DNA of 64,000 nt from Drosophila miranda (Eukaryota; Arthropoda; Insecta; Diptera; Drosophilidae), in NCBI RefSeq assembly GCF_003369915.1, contig NC_046675.1, positions 15,376,001 to 15,440,000 on the forward strand. Reading direction: 5' to 3'. Shown here piece by piece: positions 1 through 9,779 of this stretch (position 1 is the first letter of the stretch; the number at the start of each line of letters is the position of its first letter). The notes under the pieces are model-generated. The model ran no database searches, was not told where the DNA came from, and worked only from the letters and a program-made list of their open reading frames with translations. Position numbers and translations under genes: made by a program.

Positions 1-710
1 GCAGCTGCGTCAGCTCGTTCTCCATTGCCTTGTGTGCCTCCACGCTCTGATCCTCCAATCGGTGCAAGAGTACCTCCTTGCCCTTGAGCACAGCCACGGC
101 TGTGCCGGCTGCTTGAGCTGCTGCCTGGGCCAGCGTACTCTTGGCGACGTATGAGGCCTGTTTTCCGGCTGCATTCTGACTGGCAACTGCCGAAATGGCT
201 GTATCCGCCGATCCCTTCGCAATGCTTCGCAGCCCATTGTCCGCCAGATATCCGCCCCCCTGGCCACCCCCGCCGCCTTGTAGGCTGTGAACAATGTAGT
301 CGGAGCTTTCGTAAGGCGTGGCTTGTCCGTTCAGATGCGGACTCTTGGCCGGCTCAAACTCGTCGTGGTTAATGGCTTCGAATGAATACGGTGGCACTTC
401 GTGTTCGATCAGCGTGGCTTGTTGGTGTTGTTGATGTTGTTGGTGTTGTTGGTGTTGTTGGTGTTGCTGGTGCTGTTGGTGACCCTGGTGCTCCTGTGGT
501 GACGGCGGTGGTGGCGGAGGCACATTTAGATGGTAGTGTGCGTCCTTCCGCTTCACCTTGCGTCCCAGTCCCAGCGCTGGCATGGCTGCTGGTTAATTGG
601 GGAAAATTTTTAAGGCCATATTGAATTTGCATAGGTAAACACGGATGGAAGGTATGGCGACGCTTACCCAAGAGCATTGTCAGGAGCAGCAGCTGCATAG
701 CCGATGGCAT
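1..710 (-). CDS. secreted alanine-rich DUF745-like protein, partial (3' part beyond window)
   Basis: Two exons are visible: 668-710 and 1-588, the second running off the left edge. The first exon encodes MPSAMQLLLLTMLL. It splices G|GTAAGC to a CAG acceptor in phase 1, giving a continuous signal peptide ending in AAMPALG. The second exon continues with a basic stretch (GRKVKRKD), a proline run, an (HQQ)n tract, and then an alanine-rich helix (SIAKGSADTAISAVAS, KSTLAQAAAQAAG, LKGKEVLLHRLEDQ). That helix resembles the core of the two neighbouring genes and the Drosophila DUF745 family, whose members are small secreted coiled-coil proteins of unknown function. An unspliced reading of exon 1 gives a false 113-aa frame without the repeat pattern. 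The His/Gln tract is not shared by the neighbours. Molecular role unknown. Confidence 0.75.
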
Positions 711-1695
711 CGCTTAAAATTATGCAATCAAACTATGACGGGCTGGAGAAGAAATCGCTTAACCGGAAGTCTCGAGATCACTGCACAGGTACTCGTATAA
801 GCAAATCGAATTTATTAATGGGGCTTTCAATCGAGGCAATGTAACCGGTTCTATGGTTAGCTTTGGCTTGTTAGCTAACAGATGAAGTGCACTTTCTTCG
901 GTCTAGGATGGCCGGCAAACAGTTTGTGTGTCACATCCAGCCTGCTTATCGTATCGTTCCAGAGAAGAACCAGTTTGCTTTTAAGGCCAGGACCGCCTTA
1001 CCATCACTGGTGGCACAAAACTGGACACGAATCACTCAATTTGACAGACAACTGCTGATAATAAATGCACACAACACACCTCTCGAGTGCACGTCCTGAC
1101 TGGAGCGTGGGCAAACCGTATCTAATGCCAGTTGACGATAGACCTCCAGCCCGCAGAGCAAAACCAAAGTCGATGGACGGGTTCGCTGGAAAAACGCTTT
1201 TACTTTCGGCTTTGGAAAAGCAGTGAGCTTCGATGTCTTTTGTAAATCCGGTGGAGACCTCTCGACGATTGCCAGCAGGTCTGCGGAGGCATCATGTATT
1301 TATAAACAAAGTGTTCGTTCGGTCTGTGTCGCGATGAAAGTGCAAACCCGTTGGACGTCGGTCGTCGTCCGTGGTCCGGTGTCCGTTTTCTTTATGAGTT
1401 GGCCCCGCAGCGCCAATTGGTTCCACACCACACCAACAATGGGGCTGGGTCAATGCTACCATGCTGGAGGATTGGTTAATTTACAGCCACTGCCACTGCT
1501 ATTGCCGCATGGGTAATTATGGAAGAGCCTCTAATTGCCACGAGCCGCCTTAAACTATCTGCTCCGATCCCAGGCAGCATGCTCGTAAATCGGAGTTGGC
1601 CAGACGCGACGCCCGTGTCCGTTGATAGCTTCGCTTCCTCGGTGATCTGCGTGTGAACATGGCGTCGGAGTAGGAATCGGAAACAAACACAATAA
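711..1695. other. intergenic, no gene seen
   Basis: No open frame here looks protein-like. A TATAAATA-type box lies near 1297-1305, readable on the minus strand, but it is about 600 bp from the start codon of the leftward gene, so its use is uncertain. The leftward gene's promoter should lie within this stretch. Confidence 0.5.
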
Positions 1696-1728
1696 TTTAT
1701 TAAAAATAAACGCAAAAATTTGTTAATC

Positions 1729-2579
1729 TTAGTGGCAGCGTCTATAGCGTTGCATCAACTTGTCGCGCAGCTCCACTCGGCGACGCTCCCGCGAGGCCCG
1801 TTGTTTTGCCTCCTGCGCAGCACAGGCCGCCTTCTCAACCAGCTTCTTGGTTTTCTTGAAGTCATTCTTAGCGCATACAAGTTGCTTGATTAGCAGCTCC
1901 ACGCGCTTCTTAGCGGCCTCCACGAGCTGCTGCTTCTCGGACAGCTCCTGCTGAGCGCCATTGGACACCACTTCCGAGTTGGCCACATTGGCTTTGGCAT
2001 TCTTCACGGCTTCGGAGACGGTTTTGACTTGGATACCAGCCATATCCGCGGCCTGGGCTGCAGCTGCTGCAGTGCTCTGAGTGGTCTGAAGCGCGGCGCC
2101 CTCTTCTTGGACGACCAGCTCACCCACGTGTACCTCTGATTCCAGCTGATCGACGATTTGCTGTTTCCCTGCAAGAGCAGCCTCTGCGGCGTTGGCTGCA
2201 GCCAGGGCCTTATCGGCCAATTGTTGTTTCACATGTCGTGCAGCAGCCTCAGCGGCCGAAATCTGCGAATCAGAGGCATCTTTAGCTTCCTGTGCGGCTT
2301 TCTGTGCTATGTTGGAGGTTTTCTGCTTGCCAACACCAGACATATTGATTTGGCAGTTGGAGCCGCCGCCGCCGCCACCTCCATCACGACAACCTCCCTC
2401 GGGGTCATCGAGCACCTCGTTGGATAAATCATTGTAGGACTGTGGAGAAAGTGTCTCTCCTCAATCTATGGTTTTGGGAATGATCCTCTTCTTACCTCTT
2501 CTAGTGTGTAGGCATCACTGAGAACCCATGCAATGGCCACAAATACCAACAAAGCTCGAATTATATTCTCGATAAGCAT
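1729..2579 (-). CDS. secreted alanine-rich coiled-coil protein, DUF745 family
   Basis: Two exons, 2496-2579 and 1729-2439, joined by a 56-bp GT-AG intron in phase 0, give 264 aa. Exon 1 encodes a hydrophobic signal peptide (MLIENIIRALLVFVAIAW) followed by SDAYTLEE. Exon 2 begins SYNDLSNEVLDDPEGG, has a run of glycines, and then a long alanine-rich heptad-like region (IAQKAAQEAKDA, QQLADKALAAANAAEAALAG, KQQIVDQLE) ending in a basic tail (RERRRVELRDKLMQRYRR). The ADKA..AAKAAE..LAGK core aligns with the divergent neighbour at 2703-3461, so the two are paralogues. Family role unknown; several fly members are, to my knowledge, male-biased, which I cannot test here. A poly(A) signal (AATAAA on this strand) lies at 1696-1701, 28 bp past the stop. 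The minus-strand frame starting at 2415 uses GTG and misses the signal peptide, so I prefer the spliced start. Confidence 0.85.
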
Positions 2580-2702
2580 TTTGTAATATAATATTCTCAA
2601 TTCATTTCAGGACTGAAAACTTGGATTTGTCACTTTTGACAGAATGATGTTTTGTTATTCAGATAATAGGCTTGGAGATTTGTGTAAGATAAGATATTCA
2701 CA
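2580..2702. promoter_or_regulatory. shared divergent promoter of two DUF745-like genes
   Basis: Only 123 bp separate the two start codons, which point away from each other, so both core promoters and any shared enhancer must lie here or within the 5' ends. The segment is AT-rich. No clear TATA box was assigned. Confidence 0.5.
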
Positions 2703-3461
2703 ATGCGTTGCAAGATCTTGGTTATGGTTTTCGTATTGAGCGTCATTCTTCAGAGCTTCAGAGCTTCAGTGAGCTCAGAGGTAATCAAGAAATGCGACAA
2801 TCGCCATAAGCCAGGAAACTGCAAGCCCTGCAAAATAAATCACAAGTCGAGCAGTATTGCCTCGAAGGCGGCTACGGAGGCCAAAAGCGCCAAGGATGCG
2901 CAACCGAGTGCCGGGGAGAAGGCCGGAAACAGGGATAAGACACAGCTGGCTGATAAGGCGATGGCTGCAGCGAAGGCTGCCGAAACGGAACTCGCTGGCA
3001 AAAAGCAGCTTGTGCAGGCTCTCCAGAACAGTCTTGGCAACATCAAGCAGGTCATCAAGGAAATTGAGAAGGCTACTGCCAGCAGTTCTTCTGTAGCTAC
3101 AATGGTCAGGCGGATTCAAAACACCAACAAGAAAAACTACGCTATGCTGAAATCTCTGTACGAGGAGGTCCAAGAAAATCTAGCGAAAATTTGCACCGTG
3201 GCAGAAAATGCGCAACGGGAGGCGATGGAGAAGCGCAAACTGCTTCAAACTGCCAAGCGCCGGGTGCACTACCTGAAGAAGTGTATGAAAGAGGTCCTGG
3301 CTGATCTCGAAGCTACCAGGGCAAGCGCCAAGAAGGCAAACTCTGCCGCCAAACAGGCGCAACAGCGAATCGATACGATGGAAGAGGCAGGTGACAGGCT
3401 GAGGACTCTGAAAAGGAGAGATCTGCAATCCCTGAGGCGAAAAGGGGGATTTAAGAACTAG
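2703..3461 (+). CDS. secreted alanine/lysine-rich coiled-coil protein, DUF745 family
   Basis: A single exon of 252 aa. Residues 1-25 (MRCKILVMVFVLSVILQSFRA) form a clear signal peptide. A short cysteine-containing segment (KCDNRHKPGNCKPCKI) follows, then a long helical region with the family core IASKAATEAKSAKDA and QLADKAMAAAKAAETELAGK. The coiled coil continues to a basic end (RRDLQSLRRKGG). It matches the leftward neighbour over the same blocks, which supports a local duplication. Unlike that neighbour it has no intron between signal peptide and core and lacks the glycine run. Poly(A) signal AATAAA at 3481-3486. Reaction or partner unknown; secretion is the only firm prediction. Confidence 0.85.
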   Translation: MRCKILVMVFVLSVILQSFRASVSSEVIKKCDNRHKPGNCKPCKINHKSSSIASKAATEAKSAKDAQPSAGEKAGNRDKTQLADKAMAAAKAAETELAGKKQLVQALQNSLGNIKQVIKEIEKATASSSSVATMVRRIQNTNKKNYAMLKSLYEEVQENLAKICTVAENAQREAMEKRKLLQTAKRRVHYLKKCMKEVLADLEATRASAKKANSAAKQAQQRIDTMEEAGDRLRTLKRRDLQSLRRKGGFKN

Positions 3462-3486
3462 GCAGGTTTCCCTTGTAAAAAATAAA

Positions 3487-3725
3487 GTGTTTATATTTTG
3501 TTAAATAGTTACTTTGGGATTAATATGGGCAAGCAATGGGATTGGCTCTCTTTCACGTTTAATGCTTTGACCACAATAAAAGAGAGTCCTTAAGATTAGC
3601 CTATCTGGTAGAAAATTGATTCATCAATCATATAGCTGGGAATATTCGACGGAAGATCAAAATTGAGGAGCATTTAACATTTAAACAACATTTAAATCCT
3701 TGTCGTTCACGTTACGTTTGAAAGC
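3487..3725. other. intergenic, no gene seen
   Basis: AT-rich spacer between the DUF745-like gene and the repeat-bearing 5' flank of eIF4AIII. No coding or structured feature recognised. Confidence 0.5.
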
Positions 3726-3830
3726 AGCTTGGAAAAACAGTATCTTTATATAATATTAACGAAATAGGGTATACAAATGCCCATACCAGCAACACATCTA
3801 TACTGTATGGTTAGTGGTTTAATTCAAGTT
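3726..3830 (-). repeat. dispersed repeat fragment
   Basis: The segment around 3726-3785 is the reverse complement of 7834-7893: both contain a CAGCTTGGA..AAC..TAT block and an ACGAAATAGGGTAT block followed by a GCCCATA-like end. The adjoining ACATCTATACTGTATGGTTA is also found near 39617-39640. These look like pieces of one old interspersed repeat family. No coding potential. Confidence 0.6.
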
Positions 3831-3873
3831 GTTATCCTGTTTAAATAAAGGGGGGTTAAGTGTTTAAGCGATG

Positions 3874-3894
3874 TATCGATATAGCATATCGATG
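3874..3894. promoter_or_regulatory. paired DRE-type sites upstream of eIF4AIII
   Basis: TATCGATA at 3874-3881 and a second TATCGAT at 3887-3893 lie about 125-145 bp before the start codon of eIF4AIII. TATCGATA is the core of the DNA-replication-related element bound by DREF, common in fly housekeeping promoters. This fits a constitutively expressed gene. Confidence 0.65.
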
Positions 3895-4016
3895 GTTGCT
3901 TTTTGAAAAATCGACGCTGATTTTCCATCCCCAACCGCATTGTGTGAAAGAAAAAATATTTTAGCCGACCGACTTTTTAGAAATACTCAGCCGATAATTT
4001 ATAAAACATAGTAAGA

Positions 4017-5348
4017 ATGGCGCGCAAGAATGCCCAGGCCGAGGATCTCTCGAACGTTGAGTTCGAGACCAGCGAAGATGTGGAGGTAATACCCACTTTT
4101 AATGCCATGAATCTGAAGGAAGAGCTGCTACGCGGCATCTATGCGTACGGTAAGTTGTTGTGTTGTGTGTATACTCACGGTGCCATGTAAGCGATACAGT
4201 TATTAACCTTCAACTAATGTCTAGGTTTTGAGAAGCCTTCGGCTATTCAGCAGCGGAGCATCAAGCCCATTGTAAAGGGACGCGATGTTATTGCTCAGGC
4301 TCAGTCTGGTACAGGCAAAACGGCCACATTCTCCATATCCATTCTGCAGAGTCTGGACACCACTTTGCGGGAGACGCAGGTGCTGTGTCTGTCTCCCACC
4401 CGCGAGTTGGCGGTACAAATCCAGAAGGTCATACTGGCCCTGGGCGATATGATGAATGTGCTGTGTCACGTGTGCATTGGCGGTACAAATCTGGGCGAGG
4501 ACATTCGCAAGCTGGACTACGGCCAGCACATTGTGAGCGGCACCCCTGGACGTGTGTTTGACATGATTAAGCGGCGTGTTCTGCGCACCAGAGCCATCAA
4601 GATGCTGGTGCTCGACGAAGCCGATGAGATGCTGAACAAGGGATTCAAGGAACAAATCTATGACGTTTACCGGTATTTGCCACCTGCAACGCAGGTTGTG
4701 CTCATCTCTGCCACCTTGCCTCATGAGATCCTTGAAATGACCTCAAAGTTCATGACAGATCCCATTCGCATACTGGTCAAGCGGTAAGCAGAATGCTTTC
4801 GCAAGCCCTCAGCATACCTTTTATCCGTTCCTCATTGCAGCGATGAGTTGACCCTGGAAGGCATCAAACAGTTCTTTGTGGCTGTCGAGCGGGAGGAGTG
4901 GAAATTCGACACCCTCTGTGATCTGTACGATACATTAACCATCACCCAGGCTGTCATCTTCTGCAACACCAAGCGCAAGGTGGACTGGCTGACAGAGAAG
5001 ATGCGCGAGGCTAATTTCACCGTCAGCTCCATGCACGGCGATATGCCGCAAAAGGAGCGAGATGAGATCATGAAGGAATTCCGCGCCGGCCAGTCGCGTG
5101 TTCTCATCACCACAGATGTGTGGGCGCGCGGCATTGATGTGCAGCAAGTATCCTTGGTCATCAACTACGACTTGCCCAACAACCGTGAGCTGTACATCCA
5201 TCGTATTGGCCGATCGGGTCGTTTTGGACGCAAGGGTGTCGCCATTAACTTTGTCAAATCTGATGATATTCGCATTTTGCGAGATATTGAGCAATACTAT
5301 TCTACACAAATCGACGAGATGCCCATGAACGTGGCCGACTTGATCTAA
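4017..5348 (+). CDS. eIF4AIII: eIF4AIII, exon-junction-complex DEAD-box RNA helicase
   Basis: Exons 4017-4149, 4225-4783 and 4841-5348 give 399 aa, the length expected for eIF4AIII. This ATP-dependent RNA clamp nucleates the exon junction complex on spliced mRNA and acts in nonsense-mediated decay and mRNA localisation. Motifs appear in the standard order: Q motif ([10 protein letters not shown], about 46-55), Walker A AQSGTGKT (70-77), PTREL, TPGR, DEAD, SAT, then the second RecA lobe with the [11 protein letters not shown] block, ARGID and [11 protein letters not shown]. The C-terminus VADLI is typical of this subtype and separates it from translation-initiation eIF4A. Both introns are short and GT-AG. 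DRE-type sites lie upstream. A poly(A) signal lies at 5463-5468. The gene is convergent with Coq2. Confidence 0.97.
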
Positions 5349-5795
5349 AATACATTTGTATGTATCATTTATGTAACGCATCTTTCTTAGCATTAACAAC
5401 AAATGGAGTGAATACATTTGAAGAGTATTTGGCTTTCAATACACAACCAAAATCTGTATAATAATAAATAACATGTAAGAATTTAATACAGAAACCAGTT
5501 TGTTGTCGATATATGTATGGGTGCGGGTTGGTATGGAGATTTACGCAATACTTTACCTTGGTGGAGTGCACTTAAAATTACTGGTTAATTTTCTCTCTTG
5601 ATTTTTTGTTCAGTGAGGTATTTGACAATCATTTGGTTATACTTAACTTCTAATTCTCCCGATGAAACTAAGCTACAAATAAAGAAGTGCTATACCTACA
5701 TATGTACAAAATGAAACCTATTTAGCTAACTATAGACTTTGGTCCAAGCCGAACATTAATTTAAAAAACAACTAATGCAGGTAGATATGACTATT
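5349..5795. other. 3' UTRs and spacer between convergent eIF4AIII and Coq2
   Basis: AT-rich spacer with AATAAA at 5463-5468 for the rightward gene. Apart from the two 3' ends nothing else is seen. Confidence 0.6.
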
Positions 5796-7046
5796 TCAGC
5801 TCAACACTTCTGGTTTTTGAGTTAGCGAAGCATAGGAGCTGGCTGCCGATGATGTTAGTGCGGGTTGCGGCTGATTTTTAGTGTCGTTCGCTTTCAGTAG
5901 TGTGCCAAGGACGATTCCAAGAAACAGAATGAGTCCTACCTGATGATTCGATAAAAATTTCTTGGCGCAGTCGGTGGGATTGTCAATGTTGAGGGAGTAG
6001 ATCTGTAATACAGGAAAGTTATTGTGGAAATCAGGCACAAGGAAGATTCAGTTACCCACCTGCTGCACAAGATGAGCGCCAACAACTCCAACAGCGGCAT
6101 AGTACGGCAGCGTTTGGTCGCAGGCCCAGCCGGCGGTAGAGAGACCCGTCAGCATGGCTGCGGTGAAACCTGATAGCCAAACTTTGGTGTTCTCACCAAA
6201 ACGCAGAGCAGTGGATTTGACACCGATTTGCAAATCGTCTAGCTTATCCTGGTGGGCGTAGATTGTGTCGTAGACAATGGTCCAGCAAACACCAGACAGG
6301 TAGAGCGGAAGACATGCGGCCAGGTTGACGCTTCCCTGTGTTGCACACCATCCCAACAAAGCACCCCAGTTGAAGGCCATGCCAAGAACCAACTGGGGCC
6401 AATATGTCACCCTCTTCATCAAGGGATAAGTGATCACCAGCCCCAGTGAGCTGGCGCCCAACAGAATTGACTGCCAGTTGAGCTGGACAAGAACCAGTAG
6501 TCCGAGACTCAGCTGTGCCGAGAGAAAGACAATAGCATCGAACTGACTAATTTGCCCGGATGCGAGTGGCCGCGTCCGCGTTCGCTCCACCTTGGCGTCG
6601 ATATCCTTGTCCCAGAGATCGTTTATAGTGCAGCCGGCGCCACGCATTATCAATGCTCCCGTTGCAAACAAGCCCAGCATGGTAAGGTCCGGCCAACAGC
6701 CCGCATCTGCACTCAACGCTATGCTCCACGCACAGGGCCAGAACAACAAGTAAGTGCCAATGGGTCGATCAATCCTCATCAGCTGGGCATATGGCTTCGT
6801 AGCTGCGTAAAGCTCTTCGAGCAACGATCCTGGCTTCTTGGATGTGGGCAGCGAAGACATCTTGCGAAAAGAAAGCTCCTGGATCTGCGGTAGCCTCTCG
6901 TTGCGGCAATCACTGTCTGTGTGGAGGCCAATAAGAACACGCGCCGGCACAGCTGGCTTTGGCAACGTGCTCTTTGTTGTTGTCGCCGCCGCATAAGCGT
7001 AGGGAAAATGCTTTCTGCTCTTCAGCAAATGTCGTACCGCAAACAT
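5796..7046 (-). CDS. Coq2: Coq2, 4-hydroxybenzoate polyprenyltransferase, mitochondrial
   Basis: Exons 6060-7046 and 5796-6002, separated by a 57-bp phase-0 GT-AG intron, encode 397 aa. The enzyme joins the polyprenyl tail to 4-hydroxybenzoate in ubiquinone synthesis at the mitochondrial inner membrane. The first ~65 residues are basic and Ser/Thr/Ala-rich, as in a transit peptide. Both aspartate-rich motifs of the UbiA family are present: NDLWDKDID at 142-150, followed by [14 protein letters not shown], and [13 protein letters not shown] at about 259-271. Several hydrophobic membrane segments separate them. The second exon supplies the last membrane helix ([14 protein letters not shown]) and a polar tail. 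The ATG at 7046 is the first in frame; internal Met63 could serve as an alternative start but would remove most of the targeting region. Confidence 0.95.
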
Positions 7047-7147
7047 TGCAATTCAGCGTCCTTGGAACGGCGGGCTGTCCTACTACAACGTTTCCAATAA
7101 TTAATTACACAATAGGCATTCGGCGTTTTGTCAAAACTCACTTGATA

Positions 7148-8489
7148 ATCTAAAATAAGGCAAGATTCTTATTGGAATTTCGGCATGATACAGCAGTGCT
7201 GCCCACTTAAGCCCCCTCTATTTAAACAGTTTAGCGACTTGAGGTAAATGGCGGAAAATATTAACGATTGTAAATTATTTTTGTAGATTCATGCCATCTT
7301 TCATCTGCACTTAAAAAAACCACTATATCTTTCACCTGAACTGCGCTAACGTTATTCAATTATTTTCGGTGGAAAAGTGAAATACCCCCTTGGCTTATAA
7401 TAGGTTAATCGCTCTCCGTCAAAGATTGGAAAATAGCGAAATTTTGATGTTCCGTCGAATATTATTAACTATATAGAACATTTAGCCATGCCCACATAGT
7501 TTTATACGATTAATGAATCAATTTTCTATTTAACTGGCCTATTCTAAATGCTTGCTTTTATTGGATTTTGCTTAAAAAAACGTTTTAGCGAAAAAGGTCA
7601 AGCAAATGAAACGTAATAAAACGTAAGAGAAAAATCGTTCCAATTGTTCAATTTCTTTATTCCGTTGAATAATGCTACCTAACTAAAACCATTAGCTCTG
7701 CCCACATAATTCTAGGCCATTAATGAATAAATTTTCTATTATTGTATAGTGTATAAAACAAGGTTTAAGCAAAAAAGGTCAACAAAAAAACAGTGGCAAC
7801 GTAAGTGAGTATGAAATGTCACGTCAACCGTGGTTTGGGCATAGATATACCCTATTTCGTTGATATATATGAAGAAACTGTTTCTCCAAGCTGTCTTAAA
7901 ACGTAATTAATGATCTCAGATTGTTATGTTTTGGACATATTAATGCATATGATTAAGGTCTTGTAAATATATCTCGATCCCGATACCCATGTTTGGTTTC
8001 AGTAAGTGGACCACAACCTTCAAAATATAGTTGAAATACCTTTTCAACAGAGACTGAGTTTTGGCCTTTGTTGGTGCATTAGATGACAAAAATTCTCTCA
8101 GTTCTATAATATTCATTTCCCAGGGTATGCAAAATGTTGCTCAATCCGCGCAATGCTGCGGAACAATGCTGCTCGATTTCACGGCACATGAGTCTGGCCC
8201 ATACAAATTGAATGTTGACAGCAGCATAACACGTAAGAAAACGTAAGTGTGTGTGGAATGTAGTGGACATTGTTGATGGGGAAAAAGGACATTGTGGCGG
8301 GGAAATATCCCTGGGCGAAGTGTGGGAAAAAGATAGCAAATATCCCACCGAACGGCTACCGATTGTTGCGCGCCAAATTGGAATTTTTTGAAAGTGAATC
8401 AGTCACAAGGATATGAATGCTAATTTAATAGGTTGTATAATAATATAATCTAAAATAAGGCAAGATTCTTATTGAAATTTCGTAATGAT
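7148..8489. repeat. 1.3-kb dispersed repeat copy flanked by ~42-bp direct repeats
   Basis: A block starting ATCTAAAATAAGGCAAGATT occurs at 7148-7189 and again exactly 1300 bp later at 8448-8489 with about four differences. The interior is AT-rich and non-coding. It has an internal imperfect duplication: 7487-7529 and 7696-7738 share GCCCACAT, the ATTAATGAAT block and AATTTTCTAT. The same block recurs at 37208-37253 and 40721-40746. The 8020-8200 part (CAACAGAGACTGAG, TTCTATAATATTCATTTCCC, ATGTTGCTCAA) resembles 37430-37545. The 7834-7893 part is inverted at 3726-3785. So this is the longest local copy of an interspersed family; a non-autonomous element is likely. No transposase is visible. 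Confidence 0.65.
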
Positions 8490-8831
8490 TCAAGAGATGC
8501 CAGCTAGTTAAAACGTACAGGGCTGCCACATCGGCCAGAAAATATGAATTTTCCTGCATCTGGTAGCACTGTCTTTGGCAGTTAAATTCAATATTGTTTC
8601 GCAGTAGGTTCTCTTATTTTGATTTATATCCAGATATAAGTGATATAAAGTGAATTTTAATCTGTTTGTAATCATATATAATTTAAATCAAAGATATCTT
8701 GGTCGTGGAACATACATATGAGGTCGGTTCAACTATTATTAACATAAGTATTTCCCCTTCAAAGGAACGTCATGAAAACCTTTTCTCATTAACCAATTAC
8801 TGAACCATTTCCCCCTCTGCAATATCGTTTT

Positions 8832-8920
8832 TGCACTCGGCACTTGTCTTTCGAAATTGGCACACGGCCTGAAGAATGTCCGTAGAATTTGCGCACGGCC
8901 GTAGAATGTTTGCACACGGC
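8832..8920 (+). promoter_or_regulatory. cluster of four metal-response elements (MTF-1 sites) upstream of Ctr1B
   Basis: Three sites match the MRE consensus TGCRCNCGGC: TGCACTCGGC at 8832-8841, TGCGCACGGCC at 8890-8900 and TGCACACGGC at 8911-8920. A fourth, GGCACACGGCC at 8859-8869, differs in the first core base. All face the same way. MREs bind the zinc-finger factor MTF-1. D. melanogaster Ctr1B is known to be induced under copper starvation by MTF-1 through upstream MREs, so the cluster most likely controls the copper importer to the right. Confidence 0.8.
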
Positions 8921-9075
8921 TATCCATTAAAACGGCATACGAGACCAGTTAGAAATAAAACTCTTTGAAAGCCAAGTGGGACTAAGGCAGACAACCGGCA
9001 AAATCGCCGCCCGACGGTTGCTATCGCTCCAGCTAGTTGCCTTACTGCCAATGTATGTACCCATGTAGGTGCGCG

Positions 9076-9104
9076 TATATATCAGCGGAATACCATAAAG
9101 TTCA
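9076..9104 (+). promoter_or_regulatory. candidate Ctr1B core promoter (TATA + initiator)
   Basis: TATATAT at 9076-9082 is followed 28 bp later by a TTCAACT initiator-like sequence around 9101-9107. It lies about 155-245 bp downstream of the MRE cluster. Use of this promoter implies a 5' leader of up to ~675 nt or an unseen 5' UTR intron. A TCAGTC near 9667 is an alternative start closer to the ATG. Confidence 0.4.
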
Positions 9105-9779
9105 ACTCGAAGGAAAATAGAGCAAAACGTTTAAACACATTGAATTGCAGCAACAATTTCGTTAGCTCTTGTTGGCCAACAATTGATAATCTTAATTGCA
9201 ATAAATAAGTCTGTACTTAAGAATATTCCACAACCTTTGGTTTGCTCTATAAATCACACTGTGTAGAATGGGCTTTTGGTTTTTTTTTTTTTTTGGTGCA
9301 AAGTACAGTCTGATGATGACCTTGATCTGAAAGATGCAAATCTTTATTCTTCTTTATCTTATCTTATCTTGTGGAAAATATGTATTACAGATTATAATCA
9401 TGTTTGGTGATAAATGTATTTATATCTATTCGTGTTTATATATGTATATCTGGCCATTACTCTTGCTCAGTGTAAAGACCCCCTCTCTGGGCTGGGCTGG
9501 TGATATCGGCGCCTGCAACCTGCTGCCCGCTACCAGTTGATAACGTGAATTTCCCATTTCTCAGAGATAAGCGCACTTGCCTATCGTCTCGACGGGGATT
9601 AGGGTCGATTTTTCTTTAAAAAACAACTCACGACCATATGGGGGCAACAGTCGACGCTTCGCTCTCAGTCTATGAACAGTGTTGCGGTTATCACTAACCT
9701 GTCTCCCGTGAACAGCTTTCGGCTTTTCCCTAATTTGTGCTTTATTTAATTATATTATCAAATAAACCTGACCGCCAAG
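9105..9779 (+). other. 5' leader/upstream region of Ctr1B, no other gene seen
   Basis: Contains a poly(T) tract near 9278-9294 and AT-rich sequence. No convincing coding frame; the 68-codon frame at 9334-9540 has no recognisable domain. Confidence 0.4.
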
